Assembly: GCA_900544225.1 (NCBI GenBank)
Contig: UQUD01000075.1
Location: 1-8,934 of the forward strand
Direction of reading: 5' to 3'
DNA length: 8,934 nt
Origin: an uncultured Collinsella sp.
GTDB lineage: Bacteria; Actinomycetota; Coriobacteriia; Coriobacteriales; Coriobacteriaceae
The translations under genes were made by a program, and so were the position numbers. How positions within the stretch are numbered: the stretch's first letter is position 1; every line of letters starts with the position of its first letter. Below the pieces are notes generated by a model. It had not been told where the DNA came from. It saw nothing but the letters and a program-made list of their open reading frames with translations, and ran no database searches. Positions 1-5,623 of the stretch are shown one piece after another.

Positions 1-62
1 TGTTGACGCTGCGACGGCGTCAACTGGCCGATTTGGCGCTCATTCGTCGGTCGCCGCCATAA
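1..62 (+). CDS. Possible C-terminal tail of an upstream gene (partial)
   Basis: Reading from base 3, the frame stays open to a TAA at 60-62 and gives about 19 residues, rich in arginine and leucine, ending RRSPP. A weak terminator-like hairpin follows about 35 bases later, which fits a plus-strand gene ending here. Bases 2-9 and 17-24 form an 8-bp inverted repeat inside this stretch. A second frame is also open, to 103, but it runs into the hairpin and has a less biased third codon position. I do not recognise the protein. With so little sequence the call is tentative. Confidence 0.3.
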   Translation, partial: LTLRRRQLADLALIRRSPP

Positions 63-96
63 GGCGTGCTCCCTCCTCTTTCGGACCAAATCGACT

Positions 97-121
97 CAGC
101 TGACGCCGTCTCGCTGTTTTT
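97..121 (+). terminator. Weak intrinsic terminator of the upstream gene
   Basis: CAGC (97-100) pairs with GCTG (113-116) and GAC (102-104) pairs with GTC (108-110). There is a small internal loop and a GCC apical loop, followed directly by five Ts (117-121). The stem is short and imperfect, so strength is uncertain, but the T-run placement is right for a factor-independent terminator. Confidence 0.4.
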
Positions 122-178
122 GCCTGGTCATTGACGTTGCCGTTCTATTTACTGGGGTTATCGGTACGGCCTTTGCCG

Positions 179-184
179 TATTAT
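179..184 (+). promoter_or_regulatory. Possible -10 box for yigZ
   Basis: TATTAT lies about 44 bases before the yigZ start, where a promoter is expected after the upstream terminator. No good -35 sits 16-18 bases upstream; the best is GGTTAT. An isolated TTGACG at 131-136 is too far away to pair with it. This is a position-based guess. The rest of 122-227 holds nothing else I can support. Confidence 0.2.
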
Positions 185-227
185 TGAGGCTGTTTGTTGC
201 CGCGCTTAGTTTTGTTGAGGGGCTTTG

Positions 228-863
228 TTGGACAGCTATTTTACTCTGCAATCGAATATTGAGGCTTCGGGCGAGTTTGTGGACCGCAAGAGCCGGTTTA
301 TTGCCCAGCTGGTCCATATTGAGTCCGAGGATGAGGCGAATGCCTTTATCGAGATGGTTCGCAAGCGTCATTACGACGCTCGACATAATGTGCCCGCGTG
401 GATTTTGGTCGATGGACGCGAGCGCCAGAGCGATGACGGTGAGCCGAGCCGCACGAGCGGTATGCCGACGCTCGAGGTGTTGCGCGGTGCGGGACTCAAA
501 AATGTTTGCTGCGTAGTGACGCGCTATTTTGGTGGCACGTTGTTGGGGCCTGGTGGCTTGGTACGCGCCTATACCGCGGCGACGCAGGCGGCGGTGGCCG
601 CTGCTCAGGAGGCCGGGCAGATCGTCGAGATGACGAGCGTCGTGCCTGTTGACGTGCATGTGGCCTATCCGCAGTATGAGCAGGTGCTTCGCTTGGCGCA
701 GGATTCGGGTGCCAAGGTTTCGGATACCGATTACGCGGATGCCGTGACACTTCATTTGGTGTTTAAAGCGGGGGAGCAGGAGCCGTTTTGCGCTGAGATG
801 CGCGAGCTTATGGCGGGGCGCGAGGAGATTGAGGCCAGCGCTCCCGTATTTGCTGAGTTCTAA
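228..863 (+). CDS. yigZ: YigZ/IMPACT family protein (UPF0029)
   Basis: This is a 211-residue protein of the YigZ/IMPACT family, cytosolic proteins with an N-terminal UPF0029 domain and a ferredoxin-like C-terminal domain. Members have been linked to translation control (eukaryotic IMPACT acts through Gcn1/Gcn2), but the bacterial role is not settled. Family signatures are clear: DRKSRFIAQ (19-27), RHNVPAWIL (52-60), SDDGEPSRTSGMP (68-80) and the glycine-rich block VTRYFGGTLLGPGGLVRAY (97-115). The length is normal for the family. Two TTG codons, at 225 and 228, could start it. I chose 228 because GAGGGG (217-222) then has a 5-base spacer, against only 2 bases for 225. The start is therefore TTG, not ATG. 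It is a single-gene unit ending in a strong hairpin that also meets the convergent gene downstream. Confidence 0.93.
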   Translation: MDSYFTLQSNIEASGEFVDRKSRFIAQLVHIESEDEANAFIEMVRKRHYDARHNVPAWILVDGRERQSDDGEPSRTSGMPTLEVLRGAGLKNVCCVVTRYFGGTLLGPGGLVRAYTAATQAAVAAAQEAGQIVEMTSVVPVDVHVAYPQYEQVLRLAQDSGAKVSDTDYADAVTLHLVFKAGEQEPFCAEMRELMAGREEIEASAPVFAEF

Positions 864-866
864 CGG

Positions 867-918
867 CGACGGCCGGCGTGCTTTTGGATGGATCCCAAGC
901 GCGCCGGCCGTCGTTTTA
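867..918 (+). terminator. Strong intrinsic terminator of yigZ
   Basis: A perfect 12-bp inverted repeat (867-878 with 902-913, CGACGGCCGGCG and its complement) extends inward through a G-T pair to about 17 bp with a 13-base loop. TTTTA follows at 914-918. It begins four bases after the yigZ stop codon. On the minus strand no T-run follows the stem, so it serves yigZ mainly, although the structure may also block the convergent transcript. Confidence 0.85.
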
Positions 919-930
919 TGCTGCTGCCGT

Positions 931-1377
931 CTACTCGGCGAGCTGCTTTAGCACATCGCAAGCGATCTCGATGGCATCGTCGATGCAGCCGGGGCAGCTG
1001 CGGAGCGGACCCTTATCCGATCCGACGCCCTTGAGCGTGCCGCAGACGGTCGTCGTGTTCTTCTCGACAAAACGCTTGGCGATTTCGCGCGACAGCTTGT
1101 AGGTCTGGCCTTTGGTCTTGGGGTTTTCCATGCCGTCGCTCATTACAAAGCCCATGATGGCCACAGCGCCCGAGATGGCGCCGCAAGTCTCGGTCATGCC
1201 ACCCATGCCGGCGCCAAAGCCCTCGGTGAGGGTAAAGGCGATCTGGGGGTCGAGCCCGACGGCAGGCGCGAGCGTGCAGGCGACGGCCTGGGCGCAGTTA
1301 AAGCCACGGGCGTGGTATTCGGCAGCCTGAGCCTGACAGGCGGTGATGTCGAGCTGGGTGGTATCGATCTGCTTCAT
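931..1377 (-). CDS. C_GCAxxG_C_C family redox-type cysteine protein
   Basis: This 148-residue protein belongs to the C_GCAxxG_C_C family, small proteins with conserved cysteines thought to be redox active or metal binding, common in anaerobes and of unknown exact function. Signature cysteines are C28 in FNCAQAV, C65 in TCGAISGA (the GCAxxG-like element, here with T before the C), C112 in VCG, and the CPGC pair C128/C131. C14, C34 and C140 are extra. No signal peptide or membrane helix is visible, so it is probably cytosolic. The start is ATG at 1377, six bases after an AAGGAG ribosome binding site. The frame is open farther upstream to 1449, but that extension lacks family sequence. It is divergent from metY and convergent with yigZ. 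A link to sulfur metabolism is only suggested by the neighbour. Confidence 0.88.
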   Translation of the reverse strand: MKQIDTTQLDITACQAQAAEYHARGFNCAQAVACTLAPAVGLDPQIAFTLTEGFGAGMGGMTETCGAISGAVAIMGFVMSDGMENPKTKGQTYKLSREIAKRFVEKNTTTVCGTLKGVGSDKGPLRSCPGCIDDAIEIACDVLKQLAE

Positions 1378-1393
1378 CGTTGTCTCCTTGGTC

Positions 1394-1419
1394 ACGGTGT
1401 ACCCGCCTATGGTACCCGT
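1394..1419 (-). promoter_or_regulatory. Hairpin in the leader of the C_GCAxxG_C_C gene
   Basis: ACGG-T-GTACC (1394-1403) and GGTACCCGT (1411-1419) form nine base pairs with one bulged T and a 7-base loop. In the minus-strand transcript the hairpin lies just before the AAGGAG ribosome binding site. It could affect mRNA stability or translation; its function is unknown. Confidence 0.3.
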
Positions 1420-1461
1420 GCCGGTGCATGTAATCATCGAGAGCTCCATCTATGCCTCATT

Positions 1462-1498
1462 TTTATCTATCGAGCAAATGCCCAAGGCTTGAGATAAA
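1462..1498. promoter_or_regulatory. AT-rich dyad in the divergent control region
   Basis: TTTATCT (1462-1468) and AGATAAA (1492-1498) are perfect inverted repeats 23 bases apart. Looser complementarity continues inward (CGAGC against GCTTG). The dyad sits between divergent genes and is AT-rich in a GC-rich background, which suits an operator or an activator site. No regulator gene is adjacent, so the assignment is speculative. Confidence 0.25.
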
Positions 1499-1521
1499 TA
1501 CCCCTAATCAATTTGTCTCAT

Positions 1522-1542
1522 AACCCACCTTGAGGATGGGTT
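1522..1542. promoter_or_regulatory. Dyad overlapping the metY -35 region (possible operator)
   Basis: AACCCA (1522-1527) and TGGGTT (1537-1542) are inverted repeats 9 bases apart. The right arm shares its last two bases with the proposed -35 box, so a bound protein could block or aid RNA polymerase at metY. It lies upstream of the predicted transcription start, so it would act as DNA rather than as an RNA hairpin. Confidence 0.3.
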
Positions 1543-1569
1543 GAGAGGGGTGTGTGGTAGCGGTATTGT
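1541..1569 (+). promoter_or_regulatory. Sigma-70-type promoter of metY
   Basis: TTGAGA (1541-1546) and TATTGT (1564-1569) are separated by exactly 17 bases. Transcription would start near 1576, giving a leader of roughly 30 bases that is too short for a SAM riboswitch, and I see none in the region. The metY ribosome binding site AAGGGAG (1595-1601) falls in this leader. Confidence 0.5.
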
Positions 1570-1607
1570 GAACCGAATAAAACAAAACCCAAGTAAGGGA
1601 GTTGGAT

Positions 1608-2891
1608 ATGAGCGAGCAGACTATCGGTACTACATGTGTTCAGGGCGGCTATCGCCCGGGCGACGCGGAGCCGCGCCAGGTGCCCATCTACCAGTCCACC
1701 ACGTGGAAGTACGACACGTCCGAACACATGGGCAAGCTGTTTGACCTGGAGGAGTCGGGCTACTTCTACAGCCGTCTGCAGAACCCCACGTGCGATCTGG
1801 TTGCCGCCAAGATTTGCGAGATGGAGGGCGGCACTGCCGCTATGCTCACGAGTTCGGGCATGGCTGCGAATTTCCTCGCGATCTTTAACGTGGCCGGTGC
1901 CGGCGATCACGTGGTCGCCAGCTCTGCCATCTACGGCGGTACCTACAACCTGCTTGCCCATACCATGGGTCGCATGGGCCTGACCTGCACGTTCGTTGCC
2001 CCTGACTGCACCGATGAAGAGCTCGAGGCAGCCTTTGAGCCCAATACCAAGCTCGTCTTTGGCGAGACGATCGCCAACCCCGCCCTTGCCGTGCTCGATA
2101 TTGAGCGCTTTGCCAAGGCCGCGCATGACCACGGCGTGCCGCTGATGGTCGACAACACCTTCCCGACGCCCGTGATGTGCCGTCCCTTTGAGTGGGGCGC
2201 CGACATCGTTACGCACTCCACCACCAAGTACATGGATGGACATGCTGCCTACCTGGGCGGCGTGATCGTCGACCACGGCCAGTTTGACTGGATGGCCCAT
2301 GCGGACAAGTTCCCGGGTCTCACCACGCCCGATGAGAGCTACCACGGTGTGACGTATGCCGAGAAGTTCGGTCGCGAGGGCGCCTTCATTACCAAGGCCA
2401 CCGCGCAGCTCATGCGCGACCTTGGCCCCATGCAGAACCCGCAGGCGGCGTTTTTCTTGAACAGCTCGCTCGAGAGCCTGCATGTGCGCATGCCACGTCA
2501 TTGCGAGAACGGCCTGGCCGTTGCCAAGTTCCTGCAGAGCCATCCCAAGGTGCGCTTCGTGAGCTATCCGGGCCTGGAGGGCGACAAGTACTATGACCTG
2601 GCTCAGAAGTACATGCCCAACGGTACCTGCGGCGTCGTGAGCTTTGGCTTTAACGGTGGTCGCGCGGCGGCCGAGACCTTTATGAAGAGCCTCAAGCTCG
2701 CCCAGATCGCCACGCACGTGGCCGACGCCCGCACTTGCTGCTTGCATCCTGCTAACGCCACGCATCGCCAGATGAACGATGAGGAACTCATCGCCTGTGG
2801 CATCTCCGCCGACATGGTGCGCCTGTCGTGCGGCCTCGAGGACACAGCCGATTTGATTGCCGACCTTGAGCAGGCGCTCGAGCAGTGCTAG
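1608..2891 (+). CDS. metY: O-acetylhomoserine sulfhydrylase (MetY)
   Basis: This is a 427-residue PLP enzyme of the Cys/Met-metabolism family. By family, MetY joins O-acetylhomoserine with sulfide to make homocysteine and acetate, the direct sulfhydrylation route to methionine, in the cytosol. Visible elements are YSRLQNPT (54-61, cofactor phosphate/substrate region), SSGMAA (82-87), DNTFPTP (182-188, whose Asp contacts the pyridine nitrogen) and HSTTKYMDGHA with the Schiff-base lysine K207. The length matches MetY (about 425-430) and exceeds typical MetB/MetC (about 380-400), as does an inserted segment around DHGQFDW. ATG 1608 has AAGGGAG six bases upstream; the TTG six bases earlier is not needed. 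It is transcribed alone from a good promoter and ends in a terminator, with possible read-through into the MFS gene. Side activity as a cysteine synthase is possible. Confidence 0.95.
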   Translation: MSEQTIGTTCVQGGYRPGDAEPRQVPIYQSTTWKYDTSEHMGKLFDLEESGYFYSRLQNPTCDLVAAKICEMEGGTAAMLTSSGMAANFLAIFNVAGAGDHVVASSAIYGGTYNLLAHTMGRMGLTCTFVAPDCTDEELEAAFEPNTKLVFGETIANPALAVLDIERFAKAAHDHGVPLMVDNTFPTPVMCRPFEWGADIVTHSTTKYMDGHAAYLGGVIVDHGQFDWMAHADKFPGLTTPDESYHGVTYAEKFGREGAFITKATAQLMRDLGPMQNPQAAFFLNSSLESLHVRMPRHCENGLAVAKFLQSHPKVRFVSYPGLEGDKYYDLAQKYMPNGTCGVVSFGFNGGRAAAETFMKSLKLAQIATHVADARTCCLHPANATHRQMNDEELIACGISADMVRLSCGLEDTADLIADLEQALEQC

Positions 2892-2905
2892 GCTAGCGTT
2901 CGCAC

Positions 2906-2941
2906 AAGGCGCCGATGCTGGCAGAAAGCTTCGGCGACCTT
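2906..2941 (+). promoter_or_regulatory. First hairpin after metY
   Basis: AAGGCGCCGA (2906-2915) pairs with TCGGCGACCTT (2931-2941) over 10 bp with one bulged base and a 15-base loop. Only a short CTTTC follows, so it is a poor terminator alone. It may protect the metY mRNA 3' end or belong to a leader of the next gene together with the terminator downstream. Confidence 0.4.
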
Positions 2942-2959
2942 TCGTTCCGATTCCGTAGG

Positions 2960-3006
2960 CGGGACCCCAATCGCAACTGTTCGCAGGCGATGGGGCCCCG
3001 TTTTTT
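2960..3006 (+). terminator. Strong intrinsic terminator between metY and the MFS gene
   Basis: CGGGACCCCAATCGC (2960-2974) pairs with GCGATGGGGCCCCG (2987-3000), with one mismatch and one bulged A. Six Ts (3001-3006) follow directly. The T-run ends only about 16 bases before the ribosome binding site of the next gene, leaving no room for a promoter. Any MFS transcript therefore starts upstream and reads through this structure. Confidence 0.88.
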
Positions 3007-3032
3007 GTGTTGCGCCACTCGAAAGGATGGAT

Positions 3033-4337
3033 ATGGAGAAAACTGCAGAGCAGCTGCGCCGCGAGCACATTGCTCTAGAGGGCGACACCCATGGCAAGAA
3101 CAAATGGGCGATTCTGTTTACCGTGCTCATCATGACGTTTATGTCGTGTCTGGATTCGACCGTCGTGACCGTGGCACTGCCCGTGATGCAAAAGGAACTG
3201 GGCGTGGGCCTCGACCGCATCCAGCTGGTGAGCTCGGTGTATCTGCTTGCGACGTGCGTGGCCATGCTGCCGTTTGGCCGCCTGGGCGACGTGCGCGGCA
3301 AGGTGAATGTGTTCCAGCTGGGCGTCATCGTCTTTTCGGTCGGTTCGCTGCTGTGCGGCCTTTCGGCCTCGCTCGAGGTTCTTATCCTGGCACGCATTGT
3401 TCAGGGCATCGGTTGCGCAGCGGCCATGGCTAACAACATGGGTATCATCACCGAATCGTTTCCGGCGCGCGAACGAGGTCGTGCCATGGGTATTCTCGCG
3501 ACCTTTGTGGCCCTCGGCATGATGTGTGGCCCCGTGCTCGGCGGCATGCTGGTGGCAAGCTTTCCCTGGGAGAGCATCTTCCTCATCAACCTGCCCATCG
3601 GCGTCATCTCGTTTATCGTGGGGCTCTACACGCTGCCGCATGTTAGGCCAGAGGCTGGCGAACGCCCCATGCCCCTTGCCGAGGCTGCTCGCCGCTGTTT
3701 TGCAAATTCGGCCTTCACCATCAACCTTGTCTGCATGCTCATCGTGTTCGTTGGCATTGGCGCATCCGAGTTTATTCTGCCGTTCTATTTTCAGGACGCC
3801 CACGGCTTTGGTTCTGACATCTCTGGACTACTCTTTTTGGCGCTGCCGATGGTGAATGCCTTTATCGGCCCGCTTTCGGGTACGGTTTCGGACCGTGTTG
3901 GCTGCGAGGGCCCCACGGCAGTCGGCCTGGGCGTGTACGTATGCGGTCTTTTTGCGGTAAGCACGCTCGACGAGCACTCTTCTATCCCTGTGATCGTGTG
4001 CTGCGTCGCGTTTATGTCGTGCGGTACGTCGATTTTCCAGAGCCCCAATAACTCGCTGTATATGGGCTCGGCTCCGCGCGAAGCACTCGGCTTTGCGGGC
4101 AGCCTGGGTAGTTTGGCACGCTACGCCGGCATGGCGCTCGGCATTACGGTGGCGTCGCATATCCTGTATGGGCAGATGAGCGTGGCAATGGGCGAGGCCG
4201 TGACCAGTTTTGTTGCAGGTCGTCCGGATGTATTCCTATTCGGCTTTCGCTCGGTGTTCTACGTACTCATGGCTGTGGCCGCCGTGGGCTTTGCGCTCGC
4301 CATGGTGCGTTTGGTGAAGGTGCGCGCCCGTCATTAG
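3033..4337 (+). CDS. MFS transporter, DHA2-like exporter
   Basis: This 434-residue polytopic membrane protein belongs to the major facilitator superfamily. The first helix carries LDSTVVTVALP (40-50), close to the DHA2 drug:proton antiporter signature. Motif A appears as GRLGDVRGK (82-90) in the helix 2-3 loop, and the antiporter motif C as GPVLGG (166-171) in helix 5. These point to proton-driven export. The substrate cannot be read from the sequence. Helices run to near residue 425 with a short cytoplasmic, basic C-terminus; the length is below typical 14-helix DHA2 members. ATG 3033 is preferred over ATG 3027 because AAGGA (3023-3027) then has a 5-base spacer. The gene sits right behind the metY terminator, so it may be co-expressed with metY by read-through. 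Export of an amino acid or sulfur metabolite is only a context guess. Confidence 0.9.
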   Translation: MEKTAEQLRREHIALEGDTHGKNKWAILFTVLIMTFMSCLDSTVVTVALPVMQKELGVGLDRIQLVSSVYLLATCVAMLPFGRLGDVRGKVNVFQLGVIVFSVGSLLCGLSASLEVLILARIVQGIGCAAAMANNMGIITESFPARERGRAMGILATFVALGMMCGPVLGGMLVASFPWESIFLINLPIGVISFIVGLYTLPHVRPEAGERPMPLAEAARRCFANSAFTINLVCMLIVFVGIGASEFILPFYFQDAHGFGSDISGLLFLALPMVNAFIGPLSGTVSDRVGCEGPTAVGLGVYVCGLFAVSTLDEHSSIPVIVCCVAFMSCGTSIFQSPNNSLYMGSAPREALGFAGSLGSLARYAGMALGITVASHILYGQMSVAMGEAVTSFVAGRPDVFLFGFRSVFYVLMAVAAVGFALAMVRLVKVRARH

Positions 4338-4494
4338 CGTGTTGGGTGGCTGTCTGCCACGCTTCGTGCCATTCCAAAAAGACTGGTTTGTGGTGCGATG
4401 CGGCTTGTGGGGCGGGCGGGGGTCGGTCCGTGGTAGACTATCGAACAACGTTTATTAATCGCGCGGTATCGTTGCCGCGAGAAGGGGTTGCGCC
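4338..4494. other. Intergenic stretch before xpt: weak -10, hairpin, G-rich tract
   Basis: After the MFS stop, GTGGC (4346-4350) and GCCAC (4356-4360) form a 5-bp hairpin without a T-run, so no convincing terminator is seen. A G-rich tract (4409-4426) has runs of 4, 3, 5 and 2 Gs. TAGACT (4434-4439) is the best -10 candidate for xpt but lacks a recognisable -35. CGCGG (4462-4466) and CCGCG (4475-4479) form a hairpin directly in front of the xpt ribosome binding site. I find no purine-riboswitch core. Confidence 0.3.
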
Positions 4495-5073
4495 ATGCAG
4501 GAGCTTGAGGATCGTATTCGCCATGACGGCATCGTAAAGGCCGGTAACGTCCTTAAGGTTGATGCCTTCCTCAACCACCAGTGCGACGTTGAGCTGTTCG
4601 ACCACATGGGTGCCGAGTGGGCCCGTCTGTTCGAGGGCGTCGAGATCAACAAGATCCTGACGATTGAGGCTTCGGGCATTGGCATGGCTTGCATCGCGGC
4701 TCAGCATTTTGGCGGCGTGCCGGTGGTCTTTGCCAAGAAGGCGCAGTCCATCAACCTCGACGGCGAGCAGTATGCCACGACCATCTACTCCTTTACCAAG
4801 CAGAAGGAGTACCCGGTCATCGTTGGCAAGCGTTTCCTGTCCGAGGGCGACAAGGTCCTGATTATCGACGACTTCTTGGCCAACGGCTGCGCGCTCGAGG
4901 GTCTTATCAAGATCTGCGAGGCTGCGGGTGCCGAGGTGTCCGGCATTGGCATTGCAGTGGAGAAGGGCTTCCAGGGCGGCGGCGATAAGCTCCGCGAGCG
5001 CGGCTTCCGCGTCGAGAGCCTGGCCCGTATCGCCGATATGGACTGCGAGACCGGCGAGATCACCTTCGCGTAA
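4495..5073 (+). CDS. xpt: Xanthine phosphoribosyltransferase
   Basis: This 192-residue type I phosphoribosyltransferase converts xanthine and PRPP to XMP and pyrophosphate in cytosolic purine salvage. The PRPP-binding signature is VLIIDDFLANG with DDFLANG at 125-131. The N-terminal block LKVDAFLNHQCDVELF (20-35) is typical of Xpt and separates it from adenine or hypoxanthine enzymes. Length is essentially that of the Bacillus subtilis enzyme (194). The start ATG has AAGGGG (4482-4487) seven bases upstream. In Firmicutes xpt is often paired with pbuX under a purine riboswitch. Here it stands alone, with no permease and no visible riboswitch, so control must differ. A strong terminator palindrome follows 27 bases after the stop. 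Confidence 0.95.
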   Translation: MQELEDRIRHDGIVKAGNVLKVDAFLNHQCDVELFDHMGAEWARLFEGVEINKILTIEASGIGMACIAAQHFGGVPVVFAKKAQSINLDGEQYATTIYSFTKQKEYPVIVGKRFLSEGDKVLIIDDFLANGCALEGLIKICEAAGAEVSGIGIAVEKGFQGGGDKLRERGFRVESLARIADMDCETGEITFA

Positions 5074-5100
5074 GCGCGCAACACAAGCGATTGGTATGCG

Positions 5101-5136
5101 ATGTGACAAAGGGACCGTCCCTTTGTCACATTTTTT
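5101..5136 (+). terminator. Palindromic repeat acting as terminator (GGGAC/GTCCC family)
   Basis: Arms 5102-5115 and 5117-5130 are perfect 14-bp inverted repeats around a single central C. A5101-T5131 adds one pair. The left arm is TGTGACAAAGGGAC. Six Ts (5131-5136) follow, giving a strong intrinsic terminator for xpt. Its half-site matches that of the palindrome at 5546-5616 in 11 of 13 positions, so both belong to one repeat family. The T-run ends six bases before the ribosome binding site of the next gene. Confidence 0.85.
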
Positions 5137-5156
5137 GTATGAGGGGAGGTGTTGAT

Positions 5157-5537
5157 ATGGATGAGAACAAGATGGGATGGCGCGAGTATGCGCGCTATGC
5201 CGAGATGTCGGCCGAGGAGTTGGCGCGCGATTGCGAGGTGCAGGTGTTTCGCGCGACGGGTCCGGGCGGACAAGGCGTCAACACGACGGACTCGGCGGTG
5301 CGCATGAAGCATGGGCCCACGGGGATTACCGTGACGGCGCGCGAGAGCCGCAGTCAGTTCCAAAACCGTAGCAGCTGCCTGCGTAAACTGCGCGCTGAGC
5401 TTGAGCGTCGCGGGCGTCCACCGCGTCGACGCGTAAAGACCAAGGTGCCTCAGCGATCGCGCCAGCGCAGGCTCAACGACAAGCACTTCAACGCCATTAA
5501 AAAGGCCAACCGTCGCAAGCCAGGCAGCGACGAATAG
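5157..5537 (+). CDS. Small GGQ-domain release-factor-like protein (putative ribosome rescue hydrolase)
   Basis: This 126-residue protein consists of an RF-1-type catalytic domain without the codon-recognition domains of RF1/RF2. The catalytic GGQ is at 37-39 within FRATGPGGQGVNTTDSAVRM, followed by HGPTGITV (52-59) and a strongly basic tail (84-122) containing RRRVKTKVPQRSRQRR. By family (ArfB/YaeJ, C12orf65, PrfH-like), such proteins hydrolyse peptidyl-tRNA on stalled ribosomes, with the basic tail placed in the empty mRNA channel. The residue after GGQ is Gly, where RF1/RF2 and ArfB have His. ATG 5157 follows GGGGAGGT (5143-5150) with a 6-base spacer. The frame is open further upstream, but that part is encoded by the palindrome. 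There is no room for a promoter between the terminator and the ribosome binding site. It could instead be a PrfH-like factor; no rtcB neighbour is present. Confidence 0.85.
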   Translation: MDENKMGWREYARYAEMSAEELARDCEVQVFRATGPGGQGVNTTDSAVRMKHGPTGITVTARESRSQFQNRSSCLRKLRAELERRGRPPRRRVKTKVPQRSRQRRLNDKHFNAIKKANRRKPGSDE

Positions 5538-5545
5538 TCTCCTCA

Positions 5546-5616
5546 TAAGTTGCGGTGAAATAGGGACTGTTTTGCGGCTTTAGCTGCATAAACAGTCCCT
5601 ATTTCACCGCAACTTA
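5546..5616. repeat. Long perfect palindrome between convergent genes
   Basis: Arms 5546-5572 and 5590-5616 are perfect 27-bp inverted repeats. The loop folds further (TGCGGC against GCTGCA with a G-T pair and one bulge, TTTA apex), giving a stem of about 33 bp. The left arm contains GTGAAATAGGGAC, related to the 5101-5136 element. No T-run follows on either strand, so it is not a classical terminator. It separates the convergent release-factor-like and lipid kinase genes and starts eight bases after one stop and ends seven bases before the other. It could end both transcripts, protect 3' ends, or be a dispersed REP/MITE-like element. Confidence 0.85.
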
Positions 5617-5623
5617 GGGATGG

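Noticed and set aside
2892..3026. T-box or other aminoacyl/methionine riboswitch between metY and the MFS gene
   Set aside because: No T-box sequence or known specifier arrangement is visible; the two hairpins are explained as a 3' end structure and a terminator.
1518..3068. A 516-codon open frame on the minus strand covering all of metY
   Set aside because: It is antisense to a well-recognised enzyme, has no family-like sequence, and such long antisense frames are common in GC-rich DNA. Its 5' end also runs through the terminator hairpin.
2915..3433. Plus-strand frame starting at an ATG with AAGG before it, running through the metY terminator into the MFS gene
   Set aside because: It is translated out of frame from a hairpin and then from the transporter gene; no known domain. 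A short leader peptide was considered, but no stop occurs near the hairpin.
3075..3803. A 242-codon minus-strand frame inside the MFS gene
   Set aside because: It is histidine- and arginine-rich low-quality sequence in the shadow of a clear membrane transporter, with no ribosome binding site reason to prefer it.
4409..4426. G-quadruplex upstream of xpt
   Set aside because: Only three runs have three or more Gs; a two-layer structure is possible but weak, and the GC-rich background makes this likely by chance.
5101..5616. Insertion sequence or CRISPR remnant based on the palindromes
   Set aside because: There is no transposase, no direct target duplication that I can see, and no regular repeat-spacer pattern; only two diverged palindromes occur.
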